Source: Eutreptiella sp. 'Long Island Sound 2002' (taxonomy: Eukaryota > Euglenozoa > Euglenophyceae > Eutreptiales > Eutreptiaceae). Taken from it: a DNA stretch of 64,000 nt. The position numbers and the translations under genes were made by a program. Location of the stretch: positions 40,896,806 to 40,960,805 of the forward strand of contig OZ038392.1 of the NCBI GenBank assembly GCA_964036045.1. The letters are read 5' to 3'. A model generated the notes under the pieces. It saw only the letters and a program-made list of their open reading frames with translations, ran no database searches and was not told the DNA's origin. Shown piece by piece: positions 39,887 through 49,598 of this stretch. Position 1 is the first letter of the stretch; each line of letters begins with the position of its first letter.

Positions 39887-42755
39887 TGGTAGCAGAGGCT
39901 ACCTGAATGTTGCTTCAGTGGCATCCCATCCACAGCCCGCTCCCCAGTACGGCCCCGTAGACCCCGCCGCTCCTGGAGAAGTAACGATTACGATACCATG
40001 GTGCTGTGCGAACGAGGCCTTGAGAGGAATGCCTTGCGCAAGTCCAAGCTGCCCAAGAAGGGCGCACATCAGCAGCTGTGGGGACCCAGATTACCATAAT
40101 CCCAGTCGAAACTGGCCATCGAGCAGCTGGAATCCGCCGGCCTACGACGATGGCAATGCTCCGGTGGAGCTTACGGAGCTGGCAGGTACCAACATTCCTT
40201 ACGGATGTCCAACATTTGAGACCATAGACGCCGATCTGAACGACATTGAGATGGGCGGTCCAGGTGAGGTACCAAGCTATAATCGACCAGCCTCTTGGGC
40301 ACACTGGGGCGACCATTTGTCCCCAGAAGTGACCCGTAACCTTGAGGCCCTTGAGGCCCTTTGTTACTTAGCCTCGTCTAAGCTGATCGAACAAGAAATA
40401 ATCGCCTCTGATTTTTTAACGGAATATTTTTTCCTCCTTCAGAACGAAATTAATACCAGGATGTGGTGGCGTTCTCAAGAAGATGACTCTTTTGCCATTT
40501 TTTTGCAGATCTGGGAGGCAAGCCCCTTCCCGAAGGAGAAGGTCCGGGCACCTGTTTCCGGGCCCTCCGCCCCTCATCCCCCTGTTTCCATCCGCGACGA
40601 TCTAGCCGCCGCGGTTGAGGAGGGAATTTTAGAGGCGGCCAGGCAGGCAAGCCTGGAAATCAGGGCTGAAGGAGCTCCCCAAGTGGACTCCTGGCTGCGG
40701 ACCACCGAGATCAGCGGTCCGACAGCCTGCTCAGGCCCTTCAGAACACGGCATGTACTGTCCTGCCGACTGCTCCTGCAGATTCCAGCGAGATGCTGAGC
40801 TCCAAGCGCTCAAAGATCAAATGAGCCTCATCATTCAAACGCTGGGAATGAAAAATCTTTTCAAGACGCACATGCGGTCTGAGGGCGCCTCATCGGTGGG
40901 ACAAGCAACAGAGCCATCGGAGGAGGCGACAGAAATTTTTTCAATTGCTCCTTCGGTGGACTCCAGGACAACCGATGCAAGGATCAGCAGGACCAAGCTA
41001 AAGGAAAGGGTTAAAATCTCTCGTTCTGAGAGTAGGACGGCGAAGGCTAGGACTGAGGCTCAGAATGCCAGGCGAACTGCCTCCCGTACTGCCCCTCCTG
41101 CTGCTGATTCCAATACCTTAGCCCAGCTGTTGCTCGCCCAGACCCTCGCCGGAGCGGGTGTGGCGAATGATGCCGCCAAGGTGTCTTCCATTACGGCCGG
41201 TGTTGGGCTGGATTCGCTTCTTAACCCTACTTCCTTGCGACTTCGTCAGGTTGCCAAGCAACCGAAGTATAATGGGAACCCCCGACGTTGGCCTCAGTTC
41301 CAACGCGAATTTAAACTGTGGGTTAAGACTCAAAAACTCCAAGATGATCAGTTCCTGATGGCCGTCTTGGATTGCCTTGAGGGACCGCCGGCCAACACTT
41401 GGCTCAGGACTTGGAGTGATCGCGAGGATACACGTTCCCCCCTTACCTTTGATGAGGTGTGGGAACAGTTGGAGGTACGTGGATCCCGGCTGCCAGAGGA
41501 CCACTACCACCAAATGTTGAAGAATTTCCCTTCATTCTCGCGATTAATTTTGCACGAAGTGCAAGACAAAAAACAGCGCTTCTGGAATTTAGTGGAAGAA
41601 GCTGAACATTCAGGCGAAAAATTTTCTAGTGCCGAGCTGAAAAGTCTGATTTTTGACAAGATCCCCTCAGAAACTGCCGCCACCCTTCGGAACAAACAGT
41701 CCGAAGAAAAGGTCAACACCTGGTGGGCGGAGGTGGAAGGCTTCGATGCCTCTGCCAACAAGTTTTCCGTCAGGGAGGCACTTCAGAAGTGCTCCCCCAC
41801 GTCCTTTTCTAAGGTGAAATTCACCGAAGAGACGTGGAAAATTAAGTTTCATGAGCACGAGGATCGGGACTTGTTTGTCCAAGTCCTCAACAGGGGAGTC
41901 AGCTTCCATGGCCATCGCCTGAGGGCCAAAAACTGGGTGTTTTCGTACACCCCGAAGGAACTCTGGGAGGAGGTTGAGCGGCTCACCGACGCCGCCAACC
42001 AGAATTTCCATGAGGGTCTTGGGGGAAACAAGAATACCCAGCAAAACACCCAAAATGGGGCCCAAAAGGGCAACAAAAAAGTGAATGACACCTGGAATGT
42101 TCAACAGCACTGTAGCATCTGCCTTCTTTTAGGTTCTACGAACCGAGCTAAGACGCATTCTACTGATAATCACCGATGGTCTCCTTACGATCACAAGGTG
42201 ATTGGTGAAAATATCAGTAATTCGCAGAATTCAGACAGGAATGACAGACAGGTGCACGGTGGGAAGGCTGGAAAAGGGAATCCGACCCCCTCCGGTGGAA
42301 ACAAAAATCCCGGAGGCCCTGGCGGGTCCCAAGGCACAGGAAATCGGACTCCATCAGGCTCCGGTGGGCAGCGGAACGGCCAGAAAAATCCCAATAGCAA
42401 CGCCGGAGGCGGAAATCGAAATCCAGGCCAAACCCCTCAATCCGGTGCAAACAAGGGAAATGCTCTAGGATTCCAGGGTAAAGGTAAGGGAAATCCTTCG
42501 GGAACCCCTTCCTCTGGTAAGGGCAGAGGGCGTGGCGAGGGTGGAGGTCCATCATCCGGCGGCCGTGGCCGTGGACGTGGAAAGGGCAACCATCGTGTGG
42601 ATCAGGTCTCAGGTGTAGATCAGGTGTCCGATGCAGACCGAGATTATGAATTAAATGCCTTGAATCCAGCAGATGATCCGCTCCAAGATGAGTGGGTCGA
42701 CGAATCAGGGTGTGTCCATAATGTTAACGCAGCCACTGGAGGTCAGAACGCCTAG
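39723..42755 (+). CDS. Element C gag
   Basis: 1010 residues, uninterrupted. The ATG lies in the LTR, 164 bases before the primer-binding site, and the frame reads through that site. The N-terminal ~330 residues are unrecognised. A basic helix (residues ~420-465) precedes a retrotransposon capsid domain at about residues 510-680 ('QPKYNGNPRRWPQFQREF', 'GPPANTWLRTW'). 'CSICLLLG' followed by two His (CX2CX11HX4H) near residue 800 may be a zinc knuckle variant. The last ~150 residues are Gly/Asn/Arg-rich with RGRG repeats, a probable RNA-binding tail. This is the most complete gag in the window and looks intact. Confidence 0.85.
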   Translation: MDLASVVAALASVGVRVSGSAPNSSVQVDSSRACPPGLAGPEPSGTIHDLGQHFHGSRGYLNVASVASHPQPAPQYGPVDPAAPGEVTITIPWCCANEALRGMPCASPSCPRRAHISSCGDPDYHNPSRNWPSSSWNPPAYDDGNAPVELTELAGTNIPYGCPTFETIDADLNDIEMGGPGEVPSYNRPASWAHWGDHLSPEVTRNLEALEALCYLASSKLIEQEIIASDFLTEYFFLLQNEINTRMWWRSQEDDSFAIFLQIWEASPFPKEKVRAPVSGPSAPHPPVSIRDDLAAAVEEGILEAARQASLEIRAEGAPQVDSWLRTTEISGPTACSGPSEHGMYCPADCSCRFQRDAELQALKDQMSLIIQTLGMKNLFKTHMRSEGASSVGQATEPSEEATEIFSIAPSVDSRTTDARISRTKLKERVKISRSESRTAKARTEAQNARRTASRTAPPAADSNTLAQLLLAQTLAGAGVANDAAKVSSITAGVGLDSLLNPTSLRLRQVAKQPKYNGNPRRWPQFQREFKLWVKTQKLQDDQFLMAVLDCLEGPPANTWLRTWSDREDTRSPLTFDEVWEQLEVRGSRLPEDHYHQMLKNFPSFSRLILHEVQDKKQRFWNLVEEAEHSGEKFSSAELKSLIFDKIPSETAATLRNKQSEEKVNTWWAEVEGFDASANKFSVREALQKCSPTSFSKVKFTEETWKIKFHEHEDRDLFVQVLNRGVSFHGHRLRAKNWVFSYTPKELWEEVERLTDAANQNFHEGLGGNKNTQQNTQNGAQKGNKKVNDTWNVQQHCSICLLLGSTNRAKTHSTDNHRWSPYDHKVIGENISNSQNSDRNDRQVHGGKAGKGNPTPSGGNKNPGGPGGSQGTGNRTPSGSGGQRNGQKNPNSNAGGGNRNPGQTPQSGANKGNALGFQGKGKGNPSGTPSSGKGRGRGEGGGPSSGGRGRGRGKGNHRVDQVSGVDQVSDADRDYELNALNPADDPLQDEWVDESGCVHNVNAATGGQNA
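39887..39899 (+). promoter_or_regulatory. Primer-binding site of element C (initiator-Met tRNA type)
   Basis: TGGTAGCAGAGGC directly follows the LTR and is identical to element B's site. It is translated in the gag frame as part of H-G-S-R-G. Confidence 0.8.
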
Positions 42756-42884
42756 GGGAGCCACGAAAATCGCCCCTCCCCAGGCGATTTCAGGCATGAT
42801 CCCCAGATTCCTTCTCGACCACTACTTGATGTAGGGTCGCTTGTCTCCTCTCCCCTGGATCCGGCAGCGGATCCTTCTGTTGTA

Positions 42885-44147
42885 GTGGACGAGGTTGGTG
42901 TACAGTCCAAGCACAGGGCCCGTCAGTTTGTCACAAAGCTGTGGGTCTCTGATTGCAAGGGCAATTTCCACCTCGCCACTTGTTTGGGTGACAATGGATC
43001 GGAGGTAAATCTCCAATCCAACTCTTTTTTGCCTGACGACTGCATGTTTGATTCGCCTCATCCTGTTACCCTCGAGGGAGTTTCTGGACATTCTCTCGCA
43101 GGTGGGCAACGCGGTTGTTATATATCAACTCATTTGGTCGCTCAAGACCTTTGGGAAGATGGCAATGTGGAGGAAGTTATCCTTAAGGATGACTACTTCT
43201 ATCGTGCCGACATAAAGTATGACCTTTACTTGGGCCATCCTTGGCTTCGCAAGAACAGGGTGGCGCCCGTAGGTCATCGGCGTTGTTTTTTGCTGGAGTC
43301 AGGTCCCTTGGAGCGTCCTGAATTTCGTTTTTTGCACGCAGGGTTTAAAAGTGCAGAAGAATTTTTGAAGCAAAAGGTTACACCAAAGTTTGGCGAAGAT
43401 GTCACCATTGCAGAGGTGAATGGGAGTGCCGATTACTCCCGAGAGTTAGAATGTCTTCGTAGGGACTCTCAGCCACGACGCCCTTCGCGCTGGCACTCTT
43501 CATCCTACAGAGTTGTCGACAAATGGCGCGATACAATTTGTGAATATTTTTATGAACACCATTCCTTTTGGCCACAGTGTGATGCCTTTGCTAACCGCGA
43601 GAACAAGCGCTTTGACAAGCACTTTCGCGACGCTTGGACCCATAAATGGGACAAGAAGTTATGGATTAATCCTCCGTTTCACTTAATCCAGCAGGTCATC
43701 CACAAAATCAAGCAAGATAAAACCCAGGCGATTTTAGTTGTGCCCTTGTGGGACGACAAGCCTTGGTTTCAGGAATTGCAAGACATTTGTGTAGATTACA
43801 TCGAACTTCCCAGGAAGATTAAGCTGTTTGCCAGGGACGACACAGGTCCCCTGCCACAGCGGCCCTGGAATTCGCTTGCATTCCTGGTGGATGGAAAGCT
43901 TTCTGACTCTGATTCTGCTGATTCTAGTACTGATTCCTGTGTTGGGTCTGAATCTGAGGTTGAGCGTGGTACTGATGATGAATCTATTTTTTCTGATTTT
44001 TGTCCGTCAGATGCCCAAGGTGATCCAAGGTCAAATGGATCCGCCTCGTCTCCCTCTTCCCCAATACGATCTACATCCAAAAGAATCTACGGCGCACGGA
44101 CGACAAAAAATTTTTCTTCGCGCCGCAAATTCAGAGTTTTTTTATGA
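42885..44147 (+). CDS. Element C protease and Dam-like domain
   Basis: Protease: 'HLATCLGDNGSEVNLQ' with D-N-G instead of D-T/S-G, then 'VTLEGVSGHSLAGGQ' and 'YDLYLGHPWL'. A Dam-methyltransferase-like domain follows at about 43520-43890: 'WPQCDAFANRENKRF', 'DAWTHKWDKKLWINPPFHLIQQV' with NPPF at 43668-43679, 'AILVVPLWDDKPWF', 'LAFLVDGK'. NPPF is the catalytic motif IV type of amino-methyltransferases, and C is the only element here that keeps it. No AdoMet-binding glycine motif is obvious. The frame ends at 44147 through a frameshift near 44090; the next frame carries on. Confidence 0.75.
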   Translation: MDEVGVQSKHRARQFVTKLWVSDCKGNFHLATCLGDNGSEVNLQSNSFLPDDCMFDSPHPVTLEGVSGHSLAGGQRGCYISTHLVAQDLWEDGNVEEVILKDDYFYRADIKYDLYLGHPWLRKNRVAPVGHRRCFLLESGPLERPEFRFLHAGFKSAEEFLKQKVTPKFGEDVTIAEVNGSADYSRELECLRRDSQPRRPSRWHSSSYRVVDKWRDTICEYFYEHHSFWPQCDAFANRENKRFDKHFRDAWTHKWDKKLWINPPFHLIQQVIHKIKQDKTQAILVVPLWDDKPWFQELQDICVDYIELPRKIKLFARDDTGPLPQRPWNSLAFLVDGKLSDSDSADSSTDSCVGSESEVERGTDDESIFSDFCPSDAQGDPRSNGSASSPSSPIRSTSKRIYGARTTKNFSSRRKFRVFL

Positions 44148-44406
44148 AAAACCCCGTGTGGAAGCTTTCATAGATCCTTTCGAGGAGCTGGATCACGAAG
44201 AGAATCTCTGGAATGTCGACACTCGACCCACCTATCTTCAAGAGGCAGTTGATACGGACCTTTTTAGGGACATCCGTAAGAAGATTCTTCCTGCCAAGGC
44301 CGAAGAAATCGCCAAAGTTTTTTCGACAGTAATTCCTGGCGATCAGGTGGACACTGAGTTGTGTTCCAAGAAAAGAGACAAGATTTTTGAGGAACAGAAG
44401 GACAGA
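44090..44406 (+). pseudogene. Element C linker before RT, frameshifted
   Basis: In the frame shifted by one relative to the protease/Dam-like ORF, 'AANSEFFYEKPRVEAFIDPFEEL' to 'FSTVIPGDQVDTELCSKKRDKIFEEQ' forms the linker that precedes RT in related elements. It stops at 44418 instead of entering RT; the N-terminal RT motifs are missing. Confidence 0.55.
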
Positions 44407-45253
44407 ACCCTTACATGATGACATAATCATCGCGACAGAGGGGGAGGGACTGACCGAAGCTGAGCTGGTGGCCCTACATGAAAAGCAGCTGAACCAGGTT
44501 TTGGACATTCTTGATGCCAATCAGCTGATTTGTGGGCCAAAGAAGGGAAAACTATTTTTGAAATCAGTCGAATTTTGTGGTTCTCTCCTTGAGAATGGCA
44601 CCCGACGACCCAGTCCAGGGAAGCTTGTCGCTATTCAGAAGTGGAAGCGCCCTGTGACGATCACGGAATTGAGAGGATTCCTGGGTTGTTGCAATTTTTA
44701 CCACACTTTTGTGCCGAATTATGCCAAATTTGCTGCCCCCCTCACTGAACTATTGAAGGTAGGGAGAGATGCGGGCAAGGCAGGTTCAAAGGTTCGTGTC
44801 AAGTGGACTGACGAGTGCGAGGAGGCCTTCCATCACTTGAAGGCGGCCCTCTGCGAAGTCGCCACGTTGCATGTGCCGAAATTCGACCGACCCTTCTACA
44901 GAAGAACCGACGCTTCTAGGTACGCGATCGGAGCTGTCCTTGAACAGGTTGATGAAGCCACAGGTGATCATTACCCTCTTGCATTTTGGTCTCGGAAGCT
45001 AGCTCCACGCCAGATGCAATGGTCACCGCGTGAGCAAGAGACTTATGCCATAATCTGCGCTCTGAAGAAGTATCAATCGTGGGTTGGCACCAATCGAGTC
45101 GAGATCCTGACAGATCATCGATCTCTGGAGTATTGGGCCACCGAACACATTGATACTGTCGCGAGCCCAGCTGGTCGACGGGCCAGATGGCATGAATTTC
45201 TCAGTTTGTTTGACCTCCATGTGTCGTATTTGCCTGGAAACACAACACGGTAG
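44387..45253 (+). pseudogene. Element C RT (C-terminal half) and RNase H
   Basis: The homologous part starts at 'PLHDDIIIATEG', i.e. motif C with His in place of the residue before DD. Motifs A and B and the fingers (roughly 150 residues) are absent, so an internal deletion of about 450 bases is inferred near 44400. Thumb and connection follow ('RPSPGKLVAIQKWKRP', 'LRGFLGCCNFYHTFVPNYA'), then RNase H ('YRRTDASRYAIGAVLEQ', 'REQETYAIICALKKY', 'LTDHRSLEYW'). The frame is lost near 45240; 'HNTVADALSRW' continues in another frame. This polymerase cannot be functional. Confidence 0.85.
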
Positions 45254-45547
45254 CGGATGCTCTGAGCCGATGGGCTTACCCCGCTTCAGAGGGGCTGCAA
45301 AGTACCAACATCCATGGTACGGAGCAGGACCGCCACGTCGTAATCGAGTGGGATCAAGAAGAAAAAAAGCTCATTCGACGTGAATGCATGCAATGCTCTG
45401 TTAAACAGCACGCATTACCGTGTCATGATATCACGGCCTTCTCAGATCCGGCGCATGCCCATGAGATTATCACCAAATCACTGAAAGTCGTGGAGAAAGT
45501 CACCGATCCAACGGTTCGAGTATACCCGACCTGTAAGTGGATTTCGG
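45254..45547 (+). pseudogene. Element C RNase H-integrase linker, frameshifted
   Basis: After a one-base loss near 45240 the sequence reads 'NTVADALSRWAYPASEGLQ' and a linker to about 45530, where another shift leads into the integrase frame. No complete domain of its own. Confidence 0.5.
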
Positions 45548-47350
45548 TTGATTCAGGGCATTAAGCGTCGAGATCCGGCCAAAACTCCACCCCTGCCGGA
45601 AGATTCCCTTATCATCCGTGACTGGACGAACGATTATCTGCATGATTCCATGTTTAAAGAGGTCTTTGAGAATCTCAAATCCAAAGATGCTCACAAGGAT
45701 GGAATTTATTCTGAATATTCGTTGGATGGGGGGAAGCTGTGGATGGAGGGTAAATTGTGCGTACAGGACGCCCTGGCCCCCCGAGTGTTAAACTGGTGGC
45801 ACAAATGGGAGTCCCCCCACGCACATGGCCGTAGATTATGGTCGATGATTAAACATAGGTTGCTCGGCTCAAGGCTATATACTCATTGTATGAAAGTAGC
45901 CGCCGGATGTGTCCAATGTGCTGTCTCGACGCCCCCCAGCGCGAAGAAGCACGGCCATCTGAGGCCACACCCTATTCCGGAGCGCCTCTTTAACAGAGTC
46001 ACCAGTGATTCTTTCCATCTTGGTGAACTCGACGACGAAGAGTGCCATTGGACCAACAAAAAGGTCAATGGAGTGCTCCTTATACAATGCCGTCATTCTG
46101 GCTACATTCAGGTGTTGCCTTGCAACGTCGAGTCAATGACTGGCAAAGCTGCCGCCAAATGGTGCGCGCAGACCTGGATGGGAGGTTGGGACGTCCCATC
46201 CGAGGTGGTTACGGACTCAGGCAAAGAGTACACCTCCGAATGGTGGAAGGAATTATGTGCTCGCCTTGGAATCCACCACCTGAGATGTGAAATCCACTCA
46301 CATCGAGCGCTGCCTGGCGAAAGAGCCGGCCGCTCTATTATAAATATGCTTCGTAAGGAGCTCGCCAGTGAGAAAGACTTCCATTGGCTTGAAGTTCTCT
46401 TCGCATTGCTTCGCCGGTACCACAACACGCCATTGTACCATGGCCTTTCTCCAAATGAAATTGTCTTTGGACGAAAGAAGTGTTGGTGGAACATGCCGTT
46501 GAATAATCCTCGCCCTTGTAAAGATGCTTCGTTGTTTTTGGACGAAATCCAACGAGCAGAAAAAACTGTCTCGAAATTAATCGATAAGCATCAAGCTGAC
46601 TGGCTTTGGGTCCAGAATCAAGGCCGAAAAAACCCCCACAATTTTGAAGTCGATGATCGAGTTTGGTTTCGAAAATCCGAAACCACCCTGGACGGAGATG
46701 ATAAGCTTCTTCCCTTGTGGGAGGGGCCATTCGCTGTTACAGCGCGTCTAGGTGAGAACAGGTGGAGGATTCGTGTGGATGTCAGCAGGGAAATTGAAGT
46801 TTCGGGCGATCGCCTCAAGAGAGAGATCCCCTCCCCCAAGGATCGGATTAAACCCCTTTTTTGGACTTCGAAATTTTTGTCCGATCGGGTCATCGAAGGG
46901 GGGAAGTACGAACTCAAGAGGATTTTAGAGGCAAGACGTGACGAAAAGGGCGAATGGGAATTTCTATGTGAGTGGAGGGGCTTTGATTCCAGTCACAACA
47001 ACTGGGAACCAGCCCATTCTTTTGTCCATGGGTACACCAAGGGGTTCATCGACTTCCTCAAGAAGCACCCCGAAATTGGCGTACTCCTGACAGACTGTCT
47101 GTCGAAACCCGACAGACAGGTGGAGAGCGACGGAAAAAGACCTGTGGTGAATCGAGATCCAGCCTTTTACGGCCCTCAGCAGCCACCTTCCAGGGCTGAT
47201 CCGTCAATCTCCCCTCCTGCGGTCAGGCCAGCCCAGGAGCCAAATGAGGACCAAGCTTCGAGTTCGGCCGCTGATTTGCAGCGCCCAAGCCGTACGAGGA
47301 CCCCACCAGACAGGTTGGTGGTCACATGTATTCGTGCTTGGCCGAATTGA
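45548..47350 (+). CDS. Element C integrase with chromodomain
   Basis: 600 residues from a TTG; the true N-terminus is upstream through a frameshift. HHCC module: the His pair in 'HKWESPHAHGRR', the Cys pair in 'GCVQC'. Core: Asp in 'VTSDSFHLGEL', Asp in 'VVTDSGKEYTSEWW', Glu in 'ALPGERAGRS'. C-terminal domain: 'FEVDDRVWFRKSE', 'LPLWEGPFAVTARLGENRWRI'. Chromodomain: 'YELKRILEARRDEKGEWEF', 'CEWRGFDSSHNNWEPAHSF'. A disordered Pro/Ser-rich tail follows. The catalytic triad looks intact. Confidence 0.9.
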   Translation: MIQGIKRRDPAKTPPLPEDSLIIRDWTNDYLHDSMFKEVFENLKSKDAHKDGIYSEYSLDGGKLWMEGKLCVQDALAPRVLNWWHKWESPHAHGRRLWSMIKHRLLGSRLYTHCMKVAAGCVQCAVSTPPSAKKHGHLRPHPIPERLFNRVTSDSFHLGELDDEECHWTNKKVNGVLLIQCRHSGYIQVLPCNVESMTGKAAAKWCAQTWMGGWDVPSEVVTDSGKEYTSEWWKELCARLGIHHLRCEIHSHRALPGERAGRSIINMLRKELASEKDFHWLEVLFALLRRYHNTPLYHGLSPNEIVFGRKKCWWNMPLNNPRPCKDASLFLDEIQRAEKTVSKLIDKHQADWLWVQNQGRKNPHNFEVDDRVWFRKSETTLDGDDKLLPLWEGPFAVTARLGENRWRIRVDVSREIEVSGDRLKREIPSPKDRIKPLFWTSKFLSDRVIEGGKYELKRILEARRDEKGEWEFLCEWRGFDSSHNNWEPAHSFVHGYTKGFIDFLKKHPEIGVLLTDCLSKPDRQVESDGKRPVVNRDPAFYGPQQPPSRADPSISPPAVRPAQEPNEDQASSSAADLQRPSRTRTPPDRLVVTCIRAWPN

Positions 47351-48954
47351 GGGAGACCCGTCGTGACTTGGGTCGCCGACGCCTCGCCCCGTCGACCACT
47401 TATTCCAATGTGAGTGTTCTGACGACTTGAAAAAACCACATTCTGCTCAATCCACTGTTCATTCTTCCTGATTACGACATGATGTGGAGAACTGCGAATG
47501 TTTGATAATTTGACGTCAATCAACTTTTCTTTGGTCTCCGTTCGGCAGACAAGGCGTAGATACGCTGCCGAAAGCCACGGAGTGTGCTGCCGTGTCCAGA
47601 AAAAACCAAACTCAGGCTTAATTCAGGCAGATCCGGGGTAATCTTGTCTCTGTTGGTCTGTGCATCTTTGGAATTTGGCTACTCGTGCAGATGGAAGCAA
47701 ATGTACATAGTAAAAACGCTGGCCAGCGACATTCACCCCTACAGGCACCCCCTGTAGTACTGGCTGCACTAGATGCGACGCCAGGAACTCACATCTTACC
47801 TTCATTTGCCGTGATGCTGAAGCCAAAGTCCAGATTCAGATCCAGATTCCTTGAATTTACCTTGAATTCCTCAGGTTTGTCCATCATTCTGCCACTGTTG
47901 CGCAAAACCCCGACGTCAATTGTTCAGACAACCTTCATATAGGAGCTCCAGGGACTTCTAACAGCAACCTCTGAGGTCCGTAAGCTTCGGTGTATTTTTG
48001 GCACACGCCAATGTGAGCTCAATCCGACCTGAAACTGTCGAAAATGGTGAATCCAAGTGTCTTGTGGGACTCAATCGAAAGATGGGCCTTGTCCAAGTCG
48101 ATTAACACCGCCGCCACTGTAAATAAGGGACTATTCGGTGTCTCTCAGTTATATACTGTCAGTAAAGCGCCTTCAGCGAACCTTCGGCGCGTTACATGCC
48201 AAGGATCCAGGGCCATCATGTCCCATCATGATGCATCATCACATGATCCACATTTTCATGCAATCTGTTGGATGCTCGCGAACCAACGTGCCGGAAAGCA
48301 CAATTCAGCTGAATAAACGACAATATATATTAACTCTAGTCTAAACGAAGGTGTTAGTAGTTTCAGTTCTAGACATTCCGCTTCATTTCACCTTCATCTT
48401 AGGAAAATGAGCAAATTCCCTCATTTTAGGACAGTTTAGGTTGATTCCCTTGTCATCTCCTCTCATTCCTCGAAGATCTGTTTACGGCTTTGCCTAACTT
48501 CGTTGACGCTGATGTTTTTCTGTTCACTTAGGGGTTGTAGACTACATTTGTATTTGTTTTCCCTCTCTGTGATTGTTTCATCTCCTTCATCTCTGCTCAA
48601 ATTGATTCTCAATCTTGCTGAATCTTGTGATCATCCACCAGATGCGCCAAATCTGAAGCACATGCTGCACTTTTCAGAACGAGAAAAGCGGGAGTAACAC
48701 GATGTAGAGTACGTGGAGGACACCGTAGCGTGCCCGCGACAGCTAAACTGTGCCAGAGTGCCGAGATGTCACTCCATTTCTTGATTCTCCCACTCAATCC
48801 ACCAATAATCTACCTCATTCTCAACCAGGGCATGGTTTGGTATCGATTCTCGATACGTTTACATGCTTTTTTAGCACTTAACCTAATGTTTTACTGCCCG
48901 GAGGACTGTTCGTCACTCCTCATTCTGTCTCATTTCAGGTTCATCCATCCTGAT
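47351..48954 (+). other. Element C 3' untranslated region
   Basis: 1.6 kb without a convincing frame on either strand and no envelope-like ORF (no long frame with signal peptide and membrane anchor). The polypurine tract expected before the 3' LTR is not recognisable because the palindrome occupies that place. Confidence 0.6.
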
Positions 48955-49196
48955 TCAGTGCCAATTCAGCCCAAATCAGGTCAGATCAAGCAGATTTCGC
49001 CCCATCGAGGCTACATTTCTATTTTTTTCTGGGACTTACCCGCACTACGTTCTTCGTTGACGTAGAGACACACCCCAGTGTGTCTCTACGTCAACGAAGA
49101 ACGTAGTGCGGGTAAGTCCCAGAAAAAAATAGAAATGTAGCCTCGATGGGGCGAAATCTGCTTGATCTGACCTGATTTGGGCTGAATTGGCACTGA
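48955..49196. repeat. Perfect 242-bp palindrome
   Basis: Left arm 48955-49073 and right arm 49078-49196 are reverse complements (119 bases each) around the loop CCCA at 49074-49077. The right arm replaces the first ~133 bases of C's 3' LTR, which by the 9707 offset should begin at 49060. I checked both ends and the centre by hand. Either a real fold-back event or an assembly/library artefact. Confidence 0.9.
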
Positions 49197-49593
49197 TGTG
49201 CCGGATCTGATTCCGCGGTCCATTCATCGTAAATCCGCCGCGTTCCGATCATTTACCCGGAATCGCCAATTGCCGCTGACGCGCGTGCGCGAGCCAGATC
49301 GGCCAAATATTTTTTCACAATCGGATTTTTATAAATCTTTTCAGATAGATATGGACACTCAGATGTACTTAGGAATATCCGCATCAATTTTCTTCATAGA
49401 CTGGGATTTTTTGCCGGATAACAATCAGCATGGATCTTGCCTCCGTTGTCGCCGCTCTTGCCTCCGTTGGTGTCCGTGTATCCGGTCCTGCCCCCAACAG
49501 CAGCATTCAGGTCGACTCCTTGCGTGCCTGCCCCCCTGGTCTTGCCGGCCCTGAGCCCTCCGGCACCATCCACGACCTAGGGCAGCACTTTCA
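49193..49593 (+). repeat. 3' LTR of element C, lacking its first ~133 bp
   Basis: Matches 39486-39886 with four differences noted. Ends ACTTTCA followed by the target duplication GTCCC. A short frame from the LTR-borne ATG (49430) ends soon after the LTR. Confidence 0.88.
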
Positions 49594-49598
49594 GTCCC

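Larger units (their letters stand above)
39353..49593 (+). mobile_element. Element C: Ty3/gypsy chromovirus inserted in element D gag
   Basis: 5' LTR 39353-39886, 3' LTR ending at 49593, target duplications GTCCC at 39348-39352 and 49594-49598, primer-binding site at 39887. It encodes gag, a protease with DNG active site, a Dam-like domain with NPPF, a truncated RT, RNase H, integrase and chromodomain. Several frameshifts, a deletion in RT and a palindrome at the 3' LTR make it defective. LTR copies differ at 4 of about 400 comparable positions. Confidence 0.88.

Noticed and set aside
47351-48954. Envelope-like gene in element C
   Set aside because: No frame longer than about 110 residues and no signal peptide plus membrane anchor pattern.
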